DNA from: an uncultured cyanobacterium
GTDB taxonomy: Bacteria; Cyanobacteriota; Cyanobacteriia; Cyanobacteriales; Chroococcidiopsidaceae
DNA: 30,642 nucleotides
Direction: 5' to 3'
Assembly: GCA_946221495.1 (NCBI GenBank)
Contig: CAMIFA010000047.1
Location: 1 to 30,642 of the forward strand
Shown: piece after piece, positions 1 to 7,707 of the stretch
Position numbering within the stretch: position 1 is the stretch's first letter
Layout: every line of letters begins with the position of its first letter
The notes under the pieces: generated by a model
Database searches by the model: none
Seen by the model: the letters and a program-made list of their open reading frames with translations, nothing else
Told to the model about the DNA's origin: nothing
Made by a program: the position numbers and the translations under genes

Positions 1-348
1 GAATGTATTTTTTAGTTGAAAATCTTGTTTTTAACTAAGATTATGTTGATGTATACTACTGTATTAAGTATTAGATATAAGCCAAACTTGCAGCCAGTTT
101 TTAACTAATGTATAGTTTACACTTGTGCTTGAGTTAAGTAGATTTCTTATTTGAGATTAAAACATAAACTTGCAGGCATACTTGAAATAATAAATATTGC
201 TAAATAATGTCCAGCTTAAAAAAGTTTAAGTAGCAATTCATCAAAGTTTAAGGAGCAGATAATTGCAAAAATAAAATTTATTAGTTACGTCCGTCAAGTA
301 AATTAAATTTAATTGCTTACTTCATATTTACGCTATCTATGAGTTAGG
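1..348. other. AT-rich region upstream of ftsQ, no gene
   Basis: No convincing ORF is seen on either strand. The stretch is very AT-rich. It holds two copies of the 12-mer GTTTTTAACTAA at 27-38 and 97-108 (70 bases apart), two copies of AAACTTGCAG (about 85 and 166), and a pair of 15-base direct repeats nearer ftsQ that is listed separately. It is most simply read as promoter and leader DNA for ftsQ. The upstream gene is outside the window. Confidence 0.6.
215..257 (+). promoter_or_regulatory. Paired 15-base direct repeats, possible operator of ftsQ
   Basis: AAAGTTTAAGTAGCA at 221-235 is repeated as AAAGTTTAAGGAGCA at 243-257, with one mismatch in 15. The start-to-start distance is exactly 22 bases, two turns of B-DNA, so both copies present the same helix face. 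The first copy also sits in a short palindrome, CTTAAA-AAAG-TTTAAG (215-230). The pair ends about 90 bases before the ftsQ start. A regulator-binding role is inference; no known consensus was recognised. Confidence 0.35.
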
Positions 349-1185
349 ATGTCCAGCATTGACTCAGTTTCTCGCTCAGAATTAACTCAACGACGTAAAA
401 TATTGCGTACGGAAAGACGCATGAAAATGTTTCAGACTATTTGGCGCACATTAGCTGTAACTAGTATGGCAGGTGGTTTAATCTGGGCAACTACTCGACC
501 AATTTGGGTGCTGCGCGAGTCTAATCAAGTGATAGTTGAGGGTAATCAATTGCTTTCTCAGCAGGTAATTAAGTCATTTTTACCGCTTTCTTATCCTCAG
601 TCATTGCTGCGAATTGAACCGGAGGCGATCGCCCATGCCTTAGAAGCACAGCCTACCGTTGCTGATGCAACTGTCACTCGTCGGCTTTTTCCTCCAGGCA
701 TAACTGTCCAAGTTAAGGAACGAGTACCTGTAGCGATCGCTGTTACCAAGCTTACCAAACCTAGCTCCACTTCCACCTCAACATCAATAGGATTACTAGA
801 TGCAAGTGGTGTGCTGATCCCAATTCAAAGTTATTCCTCCTCAGAACGTAAACTAAAATTGCCCAACCTGAAAGTAATTGGTCCATTAGAGCAGTATCGT
901 CCTTACTGGGTTCAACTTTATCAAGCAGTAAGTCGTAGCCCTGTTAAAGTAATTGAGATCAACTGCCAAGATCCAGCTAATATCATCTTAAAAACTGAAT
1001 TAGGGATAGTACATCTTGGTGCTTACAGTTCTAAGCTGACTACTCAACTGAGAGTCCTTGATCAAATGCGGCGGCTGCCTACAAAAGTAAGTTCTAGCCA
1101 AGTTGCTTACATTGATCTCACAAATCCGGAAACTCCTTCAGTACAAATGAACCAAGTTAAAGAAATGGTTAATCCTGATACTTAA
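349..1185 (+). CDS. ftsQ: Cell division protein FtsQ/DivIB
   Basis: This is a bitopic division protein of the FtsQ/DivIB family, which links early and late septal proteins and regulates septal peptidoglycan synthesis. The 278 residues show a basic cytoplasmic N-terminus (about 1-28), one membrane segment (about 30-50), then a POTRA-like domain (about 56-128) with the typical pattern of an early VEGN turn, a hydrophobic LLRIEPE stretch and a RRLFPPGITVQVKERVP strand. A beta domain follows. The start is an ATG preceded only by a weak GAG/AGG-like sequence. It lies upstream of ftsZ on the same strand, as in other cyanobacteria, but the spacer to ftsZ is 1.24 kb. Family assignment rests on this topology, the POTRA pattern and the gene context. 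Confidence 0.9.
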   Translation: MSSIDSVSRSELTQRRKILRTERRMKMFQTIWRTLAVTSMAGGLIWATTRPIWVLRESNQVIVEGNQLLSQQVIKSFLPLSYPQSLLRIEPEAIAHALEAQPTVADATVTRRLFPPGITVQVKERVPVAIAVTKLTKPSSTSTSTSIGLLDASGVLIPIQSYSSSERKLKLPNLKVIGPLEQYRPYWVQLYQAVSRSPVKVIEINCQDPANIILKTELGIVHLGAYSSKLTTQLRVLDQMRRLPTKVSSSQVAYIDLTNPETPSVQMNQVKEMVNPDT

Positions 1186-1302
1186 TAAGATTGGCTTTAG
1201 TGTCATATTTACAGCAGGAAGCTCAAAAAATCTTATTTTTGGGTAACTATATAGATTTTTTGCTTCTAGGTGTAATTTAAATTGCTATTATTTGCATCTA
1301 CC

Positions 1303-1322
1303 AATCGTTACTATTAACGATT
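1303..1322. terminator. Hairpin after ftsQ
   Basis: AATCGTTA-CTAT-TAACGATT forms a perfect 8-bp stem with a 4-base loop, about 120 bases after the ftsQ stop. There is no clean T-run after it, so a terminator role is uncertain. It could instead be a protein-binding palindrome. Confidence 0.35.
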
Positions 1323-1353
1323 AATAGTGCTGATTAAAGAATATTAAAACCCT

Positions 1354-1373
1354 GAAATTCCTAAAGGAATTTC
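1354..1373. terminator. Second hairpin after ftsQ
   Basis: GAAATTCC-TAAA-GGAATTTC forms a perfect 8-bp stem with a 4-base loop, 31 bases beyond the previous hairpin. An AATTTTT run follows only about 12 bases downstream. It may act with its neighbour as a weak terminator or as an RNA-stability element. Confidence 0.35.
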
Positions 1374-1791
1374 CTACTACAATAAATTTTTCGTAAAACA
1401 GCTGGAGCTTCTTTCCAACTTTTTTAGTTTTAGTGAAGGAGTTTAATATCACCTCACTTTGGTGAACCAAGGGCGGTAATTCTTTTAATTGTCAGATAAA
1501 TTAAGCAATTCAGTGCCTTCTTGGGAGCTTCTGAAGTTGCTAACTAGTAACAATGATTCTGAATTAAATTGATGTGTCCTTACCCAGTTAGCGTAAATAT
1601 AGTTAGTTGCTCCTTATTGATTATTATTGTTACCAAATAAAATTAAAGATTATTCATGTTACTATAATCTCGGATTTTGCACCACCGTATATTCACCAAA
1701 ATTATTCAATAAGTTGGAAAAACCAGGTAGAATTTTCAGTAAAATTACTCTTGGACACAAAATAGAATTGACGTAAGTTTCTTTTGTGGTA

Positions 1792-1944
1792 ATGCATATT
1801 GCAGCATCAATGCTAGAAAGTCACTTAAGTATCAGGCTTCCAGAAGCCGAAATGAACATCTTGACACAATACTGTAAAAAGACTAAAAGAACCAAAACAG
1901 ATGTTATTAGAGAGTTTATTCGCTCCCTAAACCAAAAAGTATAA
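1792..1944 (+). CDS. Small CopG/Arc-like ribbon-helix-helix protein
   Basis: This ATG-to-TAA frame encodes 50 residues. From residue 11 it reads HLSIRLPEAEMNILTQYCKK, then TKRTKTDVIREFIRSL. That is the pattern of a ribbon-helix-helix DNA-binding fold: a short beta strand with alternating residues (LSIRLP), an amphipathic helix, a turn, then a second helix beginning near TKTDVIREFI. Such proteins act as dimers and often autorepress, frequently as antitoxins. No toxin-like partner is visible beside it. There is no strong Shine-Dalgarno sequence before 1792; the internal ATG at 1810 is a possible alternative start. It could be an orphan regulator or a leftover from a lost toxin-antitoxin pair. 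Confidence 0.55.
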   Translation: MHIAASMLESHLSIRLPEAEMNILTQYCKKTKRTKTDVIREFIRSLNQKV

Positions 1945-2120
1945 AAGCAACACCTGAACTACGGCTAAATCTAGGTTTGCTTGACAACACTTGAGCGATC
2001 GCTATCCATGAAAGGCAATCAATACTAGGCATCAGACAAGTGCAGCTAAAACCGAGAACAATTTCTAACCCTAAAATTGAGCAACTACATCAGCAGCAAG
2101 AATCTGAGCAATTGTCGAAA

Positions 2121-2240
2121 TCAACGCAGCGCGCTGCGATCGCACCGGCATCTTGTATGGTTCATCCCAGATTGCCGCAGCGCCTGGCGGTTCTCGCCAA
2201 AAGAACGTTGACGGCAAATTTTGAGGGGGCAATGCCTTGC
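2121..2240. repeat. GC-rich palindromic patch, dispersed-repeat-like
   Basis: The patch contains the perfect palindrome CGCAGCGCGCTGCG (2125-2138) overlapping a HIP1 site, and the hairpin TGGCG-GTTCT-CGCCA (2185-2199). It is clearly more GC-rich than its flanks. The composition and nested palindromes resemble the small dispersed repeats found between cyanobacterial genes. It accounts for most of the open frame at 2040-2357. Confidence 0.45.
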
Positions 2241-2428
2241 AAGCGATCATTCCTGATCAATAATCTGAGATTACTTGATCAAAATGCTAGTAACCGGAAT
2301 TTCATGTTTAGTGAATGTTGTTACTATGCAGACGCTGAGTACAAAGACATCTTGTAAATGGCGATTCATAGTAAACTCTTAGCTCAATCCCGCATAAAAA
2401 AGTCGTTCATATACCATTTTTAATTACA

Positions 2429-3679
2429 ATGGCACTTATTAATAAAAGAAGACTCACCCAAAAAAGCTCCCAGTCTCCTGCACAAGCAGGAAATTCACTA
2501 GCAGTATCTAGCAATCCTTTTAATAATTCGGGGTTTCATTTGAGTCAAAATTACGACTCCCAAGGGATTCCTGAGGAATACAACCGCATGGATGAAATTG
2601 TTCCTGGTCGAGTTGCCAATATTAAAGTAATTGGTGTCGGAGGTGGTGGTGGCAATGCTGTTAACCGCATGATTGCTAGCGATGTAGCTGGAGTTGAATT
2701 TTTGTCAATCAATACCGATGCTCAAGCTTTAACTCAGACAGCTACCCTGAGACGGTTACAAATTGGACAAAAGCTAACACGCGGACTAGGAGCAGGCGGT
2801 AATCCTGCTATTGGTCAAAAAGCGGCGGAGGAATCGCGTGACGAAATTGCCTCCGCTTTAGAAAATGCCGATCTCGTTTTTATCACTGCTGGCATGGGAG
2901 GTGGCACAGGCACTGGTGCAGCACCAATTGTTGCCGAAGTAGCCAAAGAAATGGGCGCTCTTACGGTTGGGGTAGTAACTCGTCCATTTATCTTTGAGGG
3001 ACGACGGCGCACAAGCCAAGCAGAACAAGGTATTGAAGCTTTACAAAGCCGAGTAGATACACTGATTGTGATCCCCAACGATAAACTACTAGCAGTAATT
3101 TCGGAACAAACCCCCGTACAAGAAGCTTTTCGGTTTGCTGACGATATCTTGCGTCAAGGCGTACAAGGAATCTCGGATATTATTACGATCCCTGGTTTAG
3201 TTAACGTTGACTTTGCTGATGTCCGCGCAATTATGGCAGATGCTGGCTCGGCGTTAATGGGGATCGGCATTGGTTCTGGCAAATCCCGTGCTAGAGAAGC
3301 AGCGATCGCCGCGATTTCCTCACCTCTACTAGAATCTTCAGTTGAAGGCGCAAGAGGCGTTGTTTTTAATATCACAGGTGGTCACGACCTAACTCTTCAT
3401 GAAGTCAATACAGCCGCCGAAACAATCTACGAAGTTGTTGATCCGAACGCCAATATTATCTTTGGTGCAGTAATTGATGAGCGACTCCAAGGAGAAATCA
3501 GAATTACAGTCATTGCTACAGGCTTTACAGGCGAAGTTTCCCCGCCACCGCCAGAGGTAAAAAAAGTGTCTATTCCCCAAAATCAACCGTCACCACCGCC
3601 ACCACCAGTTTTTGAGCCGAAGGACAAACCAGGCTTGGATATTCCTGATTTTCTCCAACGGCGGCGACCTCAACGTTGA
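2429..3679 (+). CDS. ftsZ: Cell division GTPase FtsZ
   Basis: FtsZ is the tubulin homologue that polymerises into the cytokinetic Z ring at mid-cell. The 416 residues show a variable N-terminal extension of about 60 residues typical of cyanobacteria, the glycine-rich nucleotide loop VGGGGGNAVNRM (about 71-82), the tubulin signature GGGTGTGAAP (about 156-165), the T7-loop region around NVDFADVRAIM, a proline-rich linker (about 372-396) and the conserved tail DIPDFLQRRR that binds partner proteins. The ATG at 2429 is favoured because the N-terminal extension resembles that of other cyanobacterial FtsZ proteins as I remember them. No strong ribosome binding site is visible. The length is normal. 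Confidence 0.98.
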   Translation: MALINKRRLTQKSSQSPAQAGNSLAVSSNPFNNSGFHLSQNYDSQGIPEEYNRMDEIVPGRVANIKVIGVGGGGGNAVNRMIASDVAGVEFLSINTDAQALTQTATLRRLQIGQKLTRGLGAGGNPAIGQKAAEESRDEIASALENADLVFITAGMGGGTGTGAAPIVAEVAKEMGALTVGVVTRPFIFEGRRRTSQAEQGIEALQSRVDTLIVIPNDKLLAVISEQTPVQEAFRFADDILRQGVQGISDIITIPGLVNVDFADVRAIMADAGSALMGIGIGSGKSRAREAAIAAISSPLLESSVEGARGVVFNITGGHDLTLHEVNTAAETIYEVVDPNANIIFGAVIDERLQGEIRITVIATGFTGEVSPPPPEVKKVSIPQNQPSPPPPPVFEPKDKPGLDIPDFLQRRRPQR

Positions 3680-3737
3680 GTAGGGAGCTAGAGAAATCAG
3701 AGAATAGAAACAACTATTCCTACTTCTTCCCTGCTTC

Positions 3738-4709
3738 CTATTTCCTCTCTTCCACCCAGGCAATTACCTGTTCACCCAGGCGCACATTTTCTAGGCGATC
3801 TATTTCCCGAATTCCAGTAGGACTAGTAACGTTGATTTCAGTCAGGTAGCCACCAATAACGTCAATACCAACAAAATACAAACCATCTTTTTGTAGTTTT
3901 TGGGCTACTTGAGTACAAATTAGCTGTTCTCGCTCGGTAATTTCAGTTTTAGCTACTGTCCCACCAGCTGCCATGTTGTTACGAAATTCACTACCTGCAG
4001 AAATTCGATTAACAGCACCAATAGGTTTGCCATTAAGTAAAATAATTCGCTTATCTCCTTCCTTGGCAGCGCTTAAATATTCTTGAACCATAACTGGAAC
4101 TGAACCTTGTAGCGTACTAAGTTCGACTATCGAGTTAAAGTTGCGATCGCTCGGTTCCAAACACAAAATTCCTTCGCCAGCTTTATTACCGAGTGGTTTG
4201 AGGATCGCTGTCCCTTTCGCCTCCATAAATTGGCGGATAACTTGTTTATCTGCTGTGACAATCGTTTCTGGGATCACTTTCGTAAATTGCAAAGCATACA
4301 TTTTTTCATTTGCCGCCCTTAGCCCTTGAGGATTATTAACTACTAAAGTTTTGGCAGGATCAATGTAGTCCAAAATGTACGTGGCATAAAGGTAAGGAGT
4401 TGTTACTGGTGGATCTGTCCGCATAAATACGGCATCCATAGATTCTAGGGGTGCAAATTCGTTACCTGTGCTTATCTGATACCAAGGAGACTGTACCAGC
4501 CAGCGCCCTTCCACAAGTTGCACTGGCTTTAACTCCACTCGTTCTAATACAGCCCAAGCTTTACCCTCAACCACACTTAATAAATTAGTCGCAGTTACCC
4601 AAACTTCATGACCAAGGATTTGCGCGGCTTCCATCAAAGCCACGCTAGTATCGTGACCAGGATCAAGTTGATGGATGGGATCAATAATAAAAGCAAGTTT
4701 CAGTGTCAA
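3738..4709 (-). CDS. gshB: Glutathione synthetase
   Basis: GshB joins gamma-glutamylcysteine and glycine with ATP to give glutathione, the second step of glutathione synthesis in the cytosol. The 323 residues match the prokaryotic GshB family: N-terminal LAFIIDPIHQLDPGHDTS, the TDPPVTTPYLYATYILD segment (about 97-113), an ATP-grasp core with KPLGNKAGEGI (about 171-181), and the C-terminal metal/ATP-binding stretch EINVTSPTGIREIDRLE. The frame opens with TTG (TTG ACA CTG AAA), since no ATG fits the conserved N-terminus. It lies 4 bases after grxC on the same strand, so the two are almost certainly co-transcribed, pairing glutathione synthesis with a glutathione-dependent reductant. The gene ends tail to tail with ftsZ. 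Confidence 0.96.
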   Translation of the reverse strand: MTLKLAFIIDPIHQLDPGHDTSVALMEAAQILGHEVWVTATNLLSVVEGKAWAVLERVELKPVQLVEGRWLVQSPWYQISTGNEFAPLESMDAVFMRTDPPVTTPYLYATYILDYIDPAKTLVVNNPQGLRAANEKMYALQFTKVIPETIVTADKQVIRQFMEAKGTAILKPLGNKAGEGILCLEPSDRNFNSIVELSTLQGSVPVMVQEYLSAAKEGDKRIILLNGKPIGAVNRISAGSEFRNNMAAGGTVAKTEITEREQLICTQVAQKLQKDGLYFVGIDVIGGYLTEINVTSPTGIREIDRLENVRLGEQVIAWVEERK

Positions 4710-4713
4710 AAAG

Positions 4714-4986
4714 CTATACTCCCTGACTAGAAGTTAATAATTCGTCAAGCTTACCTTGCCAGTCTAGTTCGTGGAGATCGTCACAACCACCAATATGCTG
4801 GTCATCAATAAAAATTTGTGGCACAGAACGTCGCCCATTGGCGCGTTTTGCCATTTGCGATCGCGCCGCCTCATCGCCATCAATGCTGTACTCAATAAAA
4901 TCAACATCTTTGCTTTTCAGCAATTCTTTGGCGCGGATGCAATACGGGCAGTATCTCCAAGTGTAAATTTCAACTTTGGGAGCCAT
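4714..4986 (-). CDS. grxC: Glutaredoxin 3 (class I, dithiol)
   Basis: This small thioredoxin-fold protein reduces disulfides and protein-glutathione mixed disulfides at the expense of glutathione. The 90 residues carry the dithiol active site CPYC (C13, C16), the cis-proline SVP segment and the GG-C-DD glutathione-binding turn (GGCDDLHEL). Length is standard for GrxC. The ATG start is followed by the expected beta strand VEIYTWRYCPYC. It is the first gene of a two-gene unit with gshB, a pairing well known in cyanobacteria and other bacteria. Confidence 0.95.
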   Translation of the reverse strand: MAPKVEIYTWRYCPYCIRAKELLKSKDVDFIEYSIDGDEAARSQMAKRANGRRSVPQIFIDDQHIGGCDDLHELDWQGKLDELLTSSQGV

Positions 4987-5056
4987 AACATCCTCAACTA
5001 TAATTAATATTGATTAATTCTAAAACGCAATCAACAAAGAGTCCCTAGTCTTTAGT

Positions 5057-5083
5057 CCTTAGTCACTAGCAGACCGACTAAGG
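5057..5083. terminator. Inverted repeat after rsgA
   Basis: CCTTAGTC (5057-5064) and GACTAAGG (5076-5083) form a perfect 8-bp stem with an 11-base loop. It sits 34 bases after the rsgA stop, within a run of short imperfect copies of CTAGTC/TTAGTC. It could end the dnaJ-tusA-rsgA transcript, although the T-tract is poor. Confidence 0.4.
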
Positions 5084-5116
5084 GTGAGGTATTTTCCGCT
5101 AATGATTAATAACTAA

Positions 5117-6193
5117 TCAAGATTCTTCATCTTGATAAAACTGCTGTAGTGCCTGCTGTTGAGTGCGTCGGCTTTCCCGACGATATTTTTTAGTTTGCAG
5201 TTTCGGTTCGTACTGATTTTGACCTTTGCCTTTTGTTTTCAACTTGAGGTTAGATTCTGGATCGGTTTGTTGGTTCAAGTATTCTTGACGGGCGATCGCT
5301 TCTTCGAGAAAGTTCAAGTAATGCTCGTACCGCTCCCACTCACCTCTAACAGCACAGTTCGGCTCGTCTCGGTGTGAACAATCGCTAAACTGACAACTAT
5401 CAACAGCTAGTCTTTGTCGTGCTTCCGGAAAGCAATACACCAAATCTTCAGGAGTACAGTCTAAATCCGGTTGGTTGAATCCTGGGGTATCTGCTAGTAG
5501 TCCGCCACTAGGTAATTGGAATAATTCAACGTGGCGAGTAGTATGGCGACCCCGACCCAGCTTACCAGAGACTGCACCCACGCGCAGGTTAATATTAGGG
5601 ATCAGCGTATTGATCAAACTCGATTTACCAACGCCTGAAGGTCCAGCAATAATCGTAATCTTCTGATTTAACTGGCGACTTACTTCTTGTATCCCCATGC
5701 CACCTTGAACACTAATAAATAGCGGTTGGTAGCCCCAACTATTAAGGCGCTCGCGCCACTGAGCCACTTGGTTTAAAGTTAATAAATCGCTTTTATTCAG
5801 GCATAAACAAACATCCAATTGGCTAGACTCTGCTTTAACTAAAAAGTGACTTAATTGGTATGGATCAAGACTAGGTTCTGCTAAAGCAAAAACTAAAAGA
5901 ATCTGCTGGGCATTTGCAACTGGCGGACGATCTAGCTGCGTTTGCCGGGGTAATACGTCGGCTATTGCACCTCTACCTCCCGCCCAATCTGGTTCGGCAA
6001 TTACCACGCGATCGCCTACCATTACTTGCTGCCCAATTTTTTTCAACCGCGCTCTGCGAGTACAAAGAAGAGTAGAAGTAAAAGGAAGAAAGCCTCTTGC
6101 CTCTGAATCTAACCGCACTTGGTAGTAATTCGCTTGTACTGCTACCACTGTACCAAGTAGCGGTGTTTCTACCGACTGGGTATCAGAATTCAT
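5117..6193 (-). CDS. rsgA: Small ribosomal subunit biogenesis GTPase RsgA
   Basis: RsgA (YjeQ) is a circularly permuted GTPase that checks late 30S subunit maturation near the decoding centre. The protein shows an N-terminal OB-fold (about 10-85), then the permuted order G4 NKSD (about 132-135), G1 P-loop GPSGVGKSS (about 183-191), G3 DTPGF (about 235-239), and a C-terminal zinc-binding motif C-X5-C-H-X5-C (about 267-281). A longer open frame reaches 6238, but the ATG at 6193 is preferred: it forms an ATGA overlap with the upstream tusA-like stop, and the extra 15 residues are merely the tusA end read in another frame. This gives about 358 residues with a lysine/arginine/glutamine-rich tail. 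It is the last gene of a tightly coupled unit with dnaJ. Confidence 0.95.
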   Translation of the reverse strand: MNSDTQSVETPLLGTVVAVQANYYQVRLDSEARGFLPFTSTLLCTRRARLKKIGQQVMVGDRVVIAEPDWAGGRGAIADVLPRQTQLDRPPVANAQQILLVFALAEPSLDPYQLSHFLVKAESSQLDVCLCLNKSDLLTLNQVAQWRERLNSWGYQPLFISVQGGMGIQEVSRQLNQKITIIAGPSGVGKSSLINTLIPNINLRVGAVSGKLGRGRHTTRHVELFQLPSGGLLADTPGFNQPDLDCTPEDLVYCFPEARQRLAVDSCQFSDCSHRDEPNCAVRGEWERYEHYLNFLEEAIARQEYLNQQTDPESNLKLKTKGKGQNQYEPKLQTKKYRRESRRTQQQALQQFYQDEES

Positions 6194-6438
6194 GCAGCAG
6201 CTGAACGCCGGACTAACAGCGCAAAATATCCGGTGCAATTTGTAATTTGTTCAACTTTGTAACCCGCCATCGTCAGGCTATCAGGAACCGAATCTATTGG
6301 CTCTCCAGGATCTAACCATACTTCTAGTAAAGCTTCTGGCGGCATTTGTTCTAGACGCAGTTTAGTCCGCACAAAATTAATCGGGCAAGGAGTACCACGC
6401 AGATCGAGTTGGGCATCCGGAGTTATTAGTTCGCTCAT
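6190..6438 (-). CDS. TusA-family sulfur-carrier/sulfurtransferase protein
   Basis: The 82 residues match the TusA/SirA/YedF fold: an N-terminal LDLRGTPCPINFVRTKLRLE with the single conserved cysteine (C18) in a CP-x-x motif at the start of helix 1, then a beta-alpha-beta region ending in YFALLVRR. In this family the cysteine carries a persulfide and passes sulfur to tRNA thiolation, molybdenum cofactor or related pathways. Which pathway applies here is not shown. The motif reads CPIN, not the more usual CPxP. Start and stop each overlap a neighbour by ATGA (with dnaJ upstream and rsgA downstream), so translation is probably coupled. Confidence 0.88.
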   Translation of the reverse strand: MSELITPDAQLDLRGTPCPINFVRTKLRLEQMPPEALLEVWLDPGEPIDSVPDSLTMAGYKVEQITNCTGYFALLVRRSAAA

Positions 6439-7565
6439 TTGTGGAACAGATTTCCCAAAAATCCTTCTATACCGCCTTTACCAGTGCGATCGCCTTTAAT
6501 TTTAGCCAATTTTTCTAATAGTTCGCGTTCCTCAGAAGTCAGCTTCGTGGGGATATCAACTAAAACTGTGAGTAAGTGCTCTCCTCGGCTGACTGGGTTT
6601 CCTAAACGTGGTACACCATGATTTTCCAAAGTCATTACGGTATTCGGCTGCGTTCCAGCTGGAATTACGTGCTCAATTAGACCATCTACCGTATTTACCT
6701 CCAAACGACAGCCCAAAATCGCCTGCAAGTAACTTATTTTAATTTCTGACAGAATATTAATTCCATCGCGGCGGAATTCTTGGTCTTCGTTAACAAATAA
6801 GTAGACATACAAATCTCCAGGAGGACCACTTCTTTGACCTGCATCTCCCTCACTGGAAATCCGCAGGCGTGTACCGTTGTCTACCCCAGCTGGAATCGTA
6901 ATCTTCAGCTTCTTCGTTACTTGACGCACCCCATTACCGTCGCAAGTCTCACATTTTTCCTCAATCATTTGTCCTGTACCATTACAGGTTGGACAACTTG
7001 ATACTTGCGTAAAGCTACCAAACGGCGTTCGGGTAGCACGACGCACTTGACCAGAGCCACTACAAGTTGTGCAGGTACGAGGTCTAGTTCCAGGCTTGGC
7101 TCCGGAGCCGCTACAAACTTCACAAGTTTCTAGGTGAGAGATCCGGATTTCCTTCTCACCACCAAATACCGCTTCCCGAAAGTCTAATTTCAAATCTAGC
7201 CGCAGGTCATCTCCGCGAACCGGACCACTGCGTCTACGGGTTTGACTTCCCACGCCGCCGCCAGCAAAGCCACTGAAAAAGCTTTCAAAGATATCAGCAA
7301 AGCCGCCCATATCGCCCATATCTTGGAAGCCTACTCCCGCACCAGCAGCTACACCTGCTTCGCCAAAGCGGTCATAACGAGCGCGTGTTTCCGGCTCTGA
7401 GAGAATCTCATAAGCTCTGTTAATCTCCTTAAAGCGCTCTTCAGCTCCGGCTTCTTTATTGACATCCGGATGATATTTCCGGGCTAAACGACGGTATGCA
7501 ATCTTGATTTCTTCTTTGTCTGCGTCACGAGATACACCCAGAGTTTCGTAGTAATCGCGAGCCAT
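6435..7565 (-). CDS. dnaJ: Chaperone protein DnaJ (type I Hsp40)
   Basis: DnaJ delivers unfolded clients to DnaK and stimulates its ATPase. The 376 residues have the full type I layout: J domain (about 1-70) with H32-P33-D34; a Gly/Phe-rich linker (about 75-115); the zinc region with four CxxCxGxG repeats (CEVCSGSG, CTTCSGSG, CPTCNGTG, CETCDGNG; about 147-211); and two C-terminal client-binding beta domains. Length is typical. It follows dnaK on the same strand after 142 bases, and its stop overlaps the next ATG (ATGA), placing it at the head of a dnaJ-tusA-rsgA unit. Confidence 0.97.
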   Translation of the reverse strand: MARDYYETLGVSRDADKEEIKIAYRRLARKYHPDVNKEAGAEERFKEINRAYEILSEPETRARYDRFGEAGVAAGAGVGFQDMGDMGGFADIFESFFSGFAGGGVGSQTRRRSGPVRGDDLRLDLKLDFREAVFGGEKEIRISHLETCEVCSGSGAKPGTRPRTCTTCSGSGQVRRATRTPFGSFTQVSSCPTCNGTGQMIEEKCETCDGNGVRQVTKKLKITIPAGVDNGTRLRISSEGDAGQRSGPPGDLYVYLFVNEDQEFRRDGINILSEIKISYLQAILGCRLEVNTVDGLIEHVIPAGTQPNTVMTLENHGVPRLGNPVSRGEHLLTVLVDIPTKLTSEERELLEKLAKIKGDRTGKGGIEGFLGNLFHK

Positions 7566-7707
7566 AAAGCGCTGCTTTGTTGGAGGTTAAGGGTTAAAAG
7601 TAACTTTTAGCTGTCAGTCTTTGAGAATTTGGCAAAAAGAAACTAAAAATTCAAAAGTAAATTTTTCTATATTCTACATTCTCAATTGAGTATTCTGTTG
7701 CTAACCA

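Larger units (their letters stand above)
1186..2428. other. Long ftsQ-ftsZ spacer with hairpins and one small ORF
   Basis: This 1.24 kb stretch separates two division genes that act together. It holds two perfect 8-bp hairpins after ftsQ (1303-1322, 1354-1373), a small ribbon-helix-helix ORF (1792-1944), and a GC-rich palindrome patch (about 2121-2240) inside otherwise AT-rich DNA. A GTG-initiated open frame at 2040-2357 is not supported as a gene. The last 70 bases before ftsZ show no clear Shine-Dalgarno sequence. The ftsZ promoters probably lie in this spacer, but I cannot place them. Confidence 0.6.

Noticed and set aside
2040..2357. GTG-initiated 105-codon ORF before ftsZ
   Set aside because: No family resemblance and no ribosome binding site. 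Much of it is a GC-rich palindrome patch, and it is best seen as repeat or remnant DNA.
2815..3586. Reverse-strand ORFs inside ftsZ and similar frames inside dnaK, pilB, mutS2 and guaB3
   Set aside because: They lie wholly within strongly conserved genes and show no motif of their own; they are shadows of the real frame.
6194..6238. Longer rsgA start
   Set aside because: It is the tusA-like 3' end in another frame. The ATGA overlap start is better supported.
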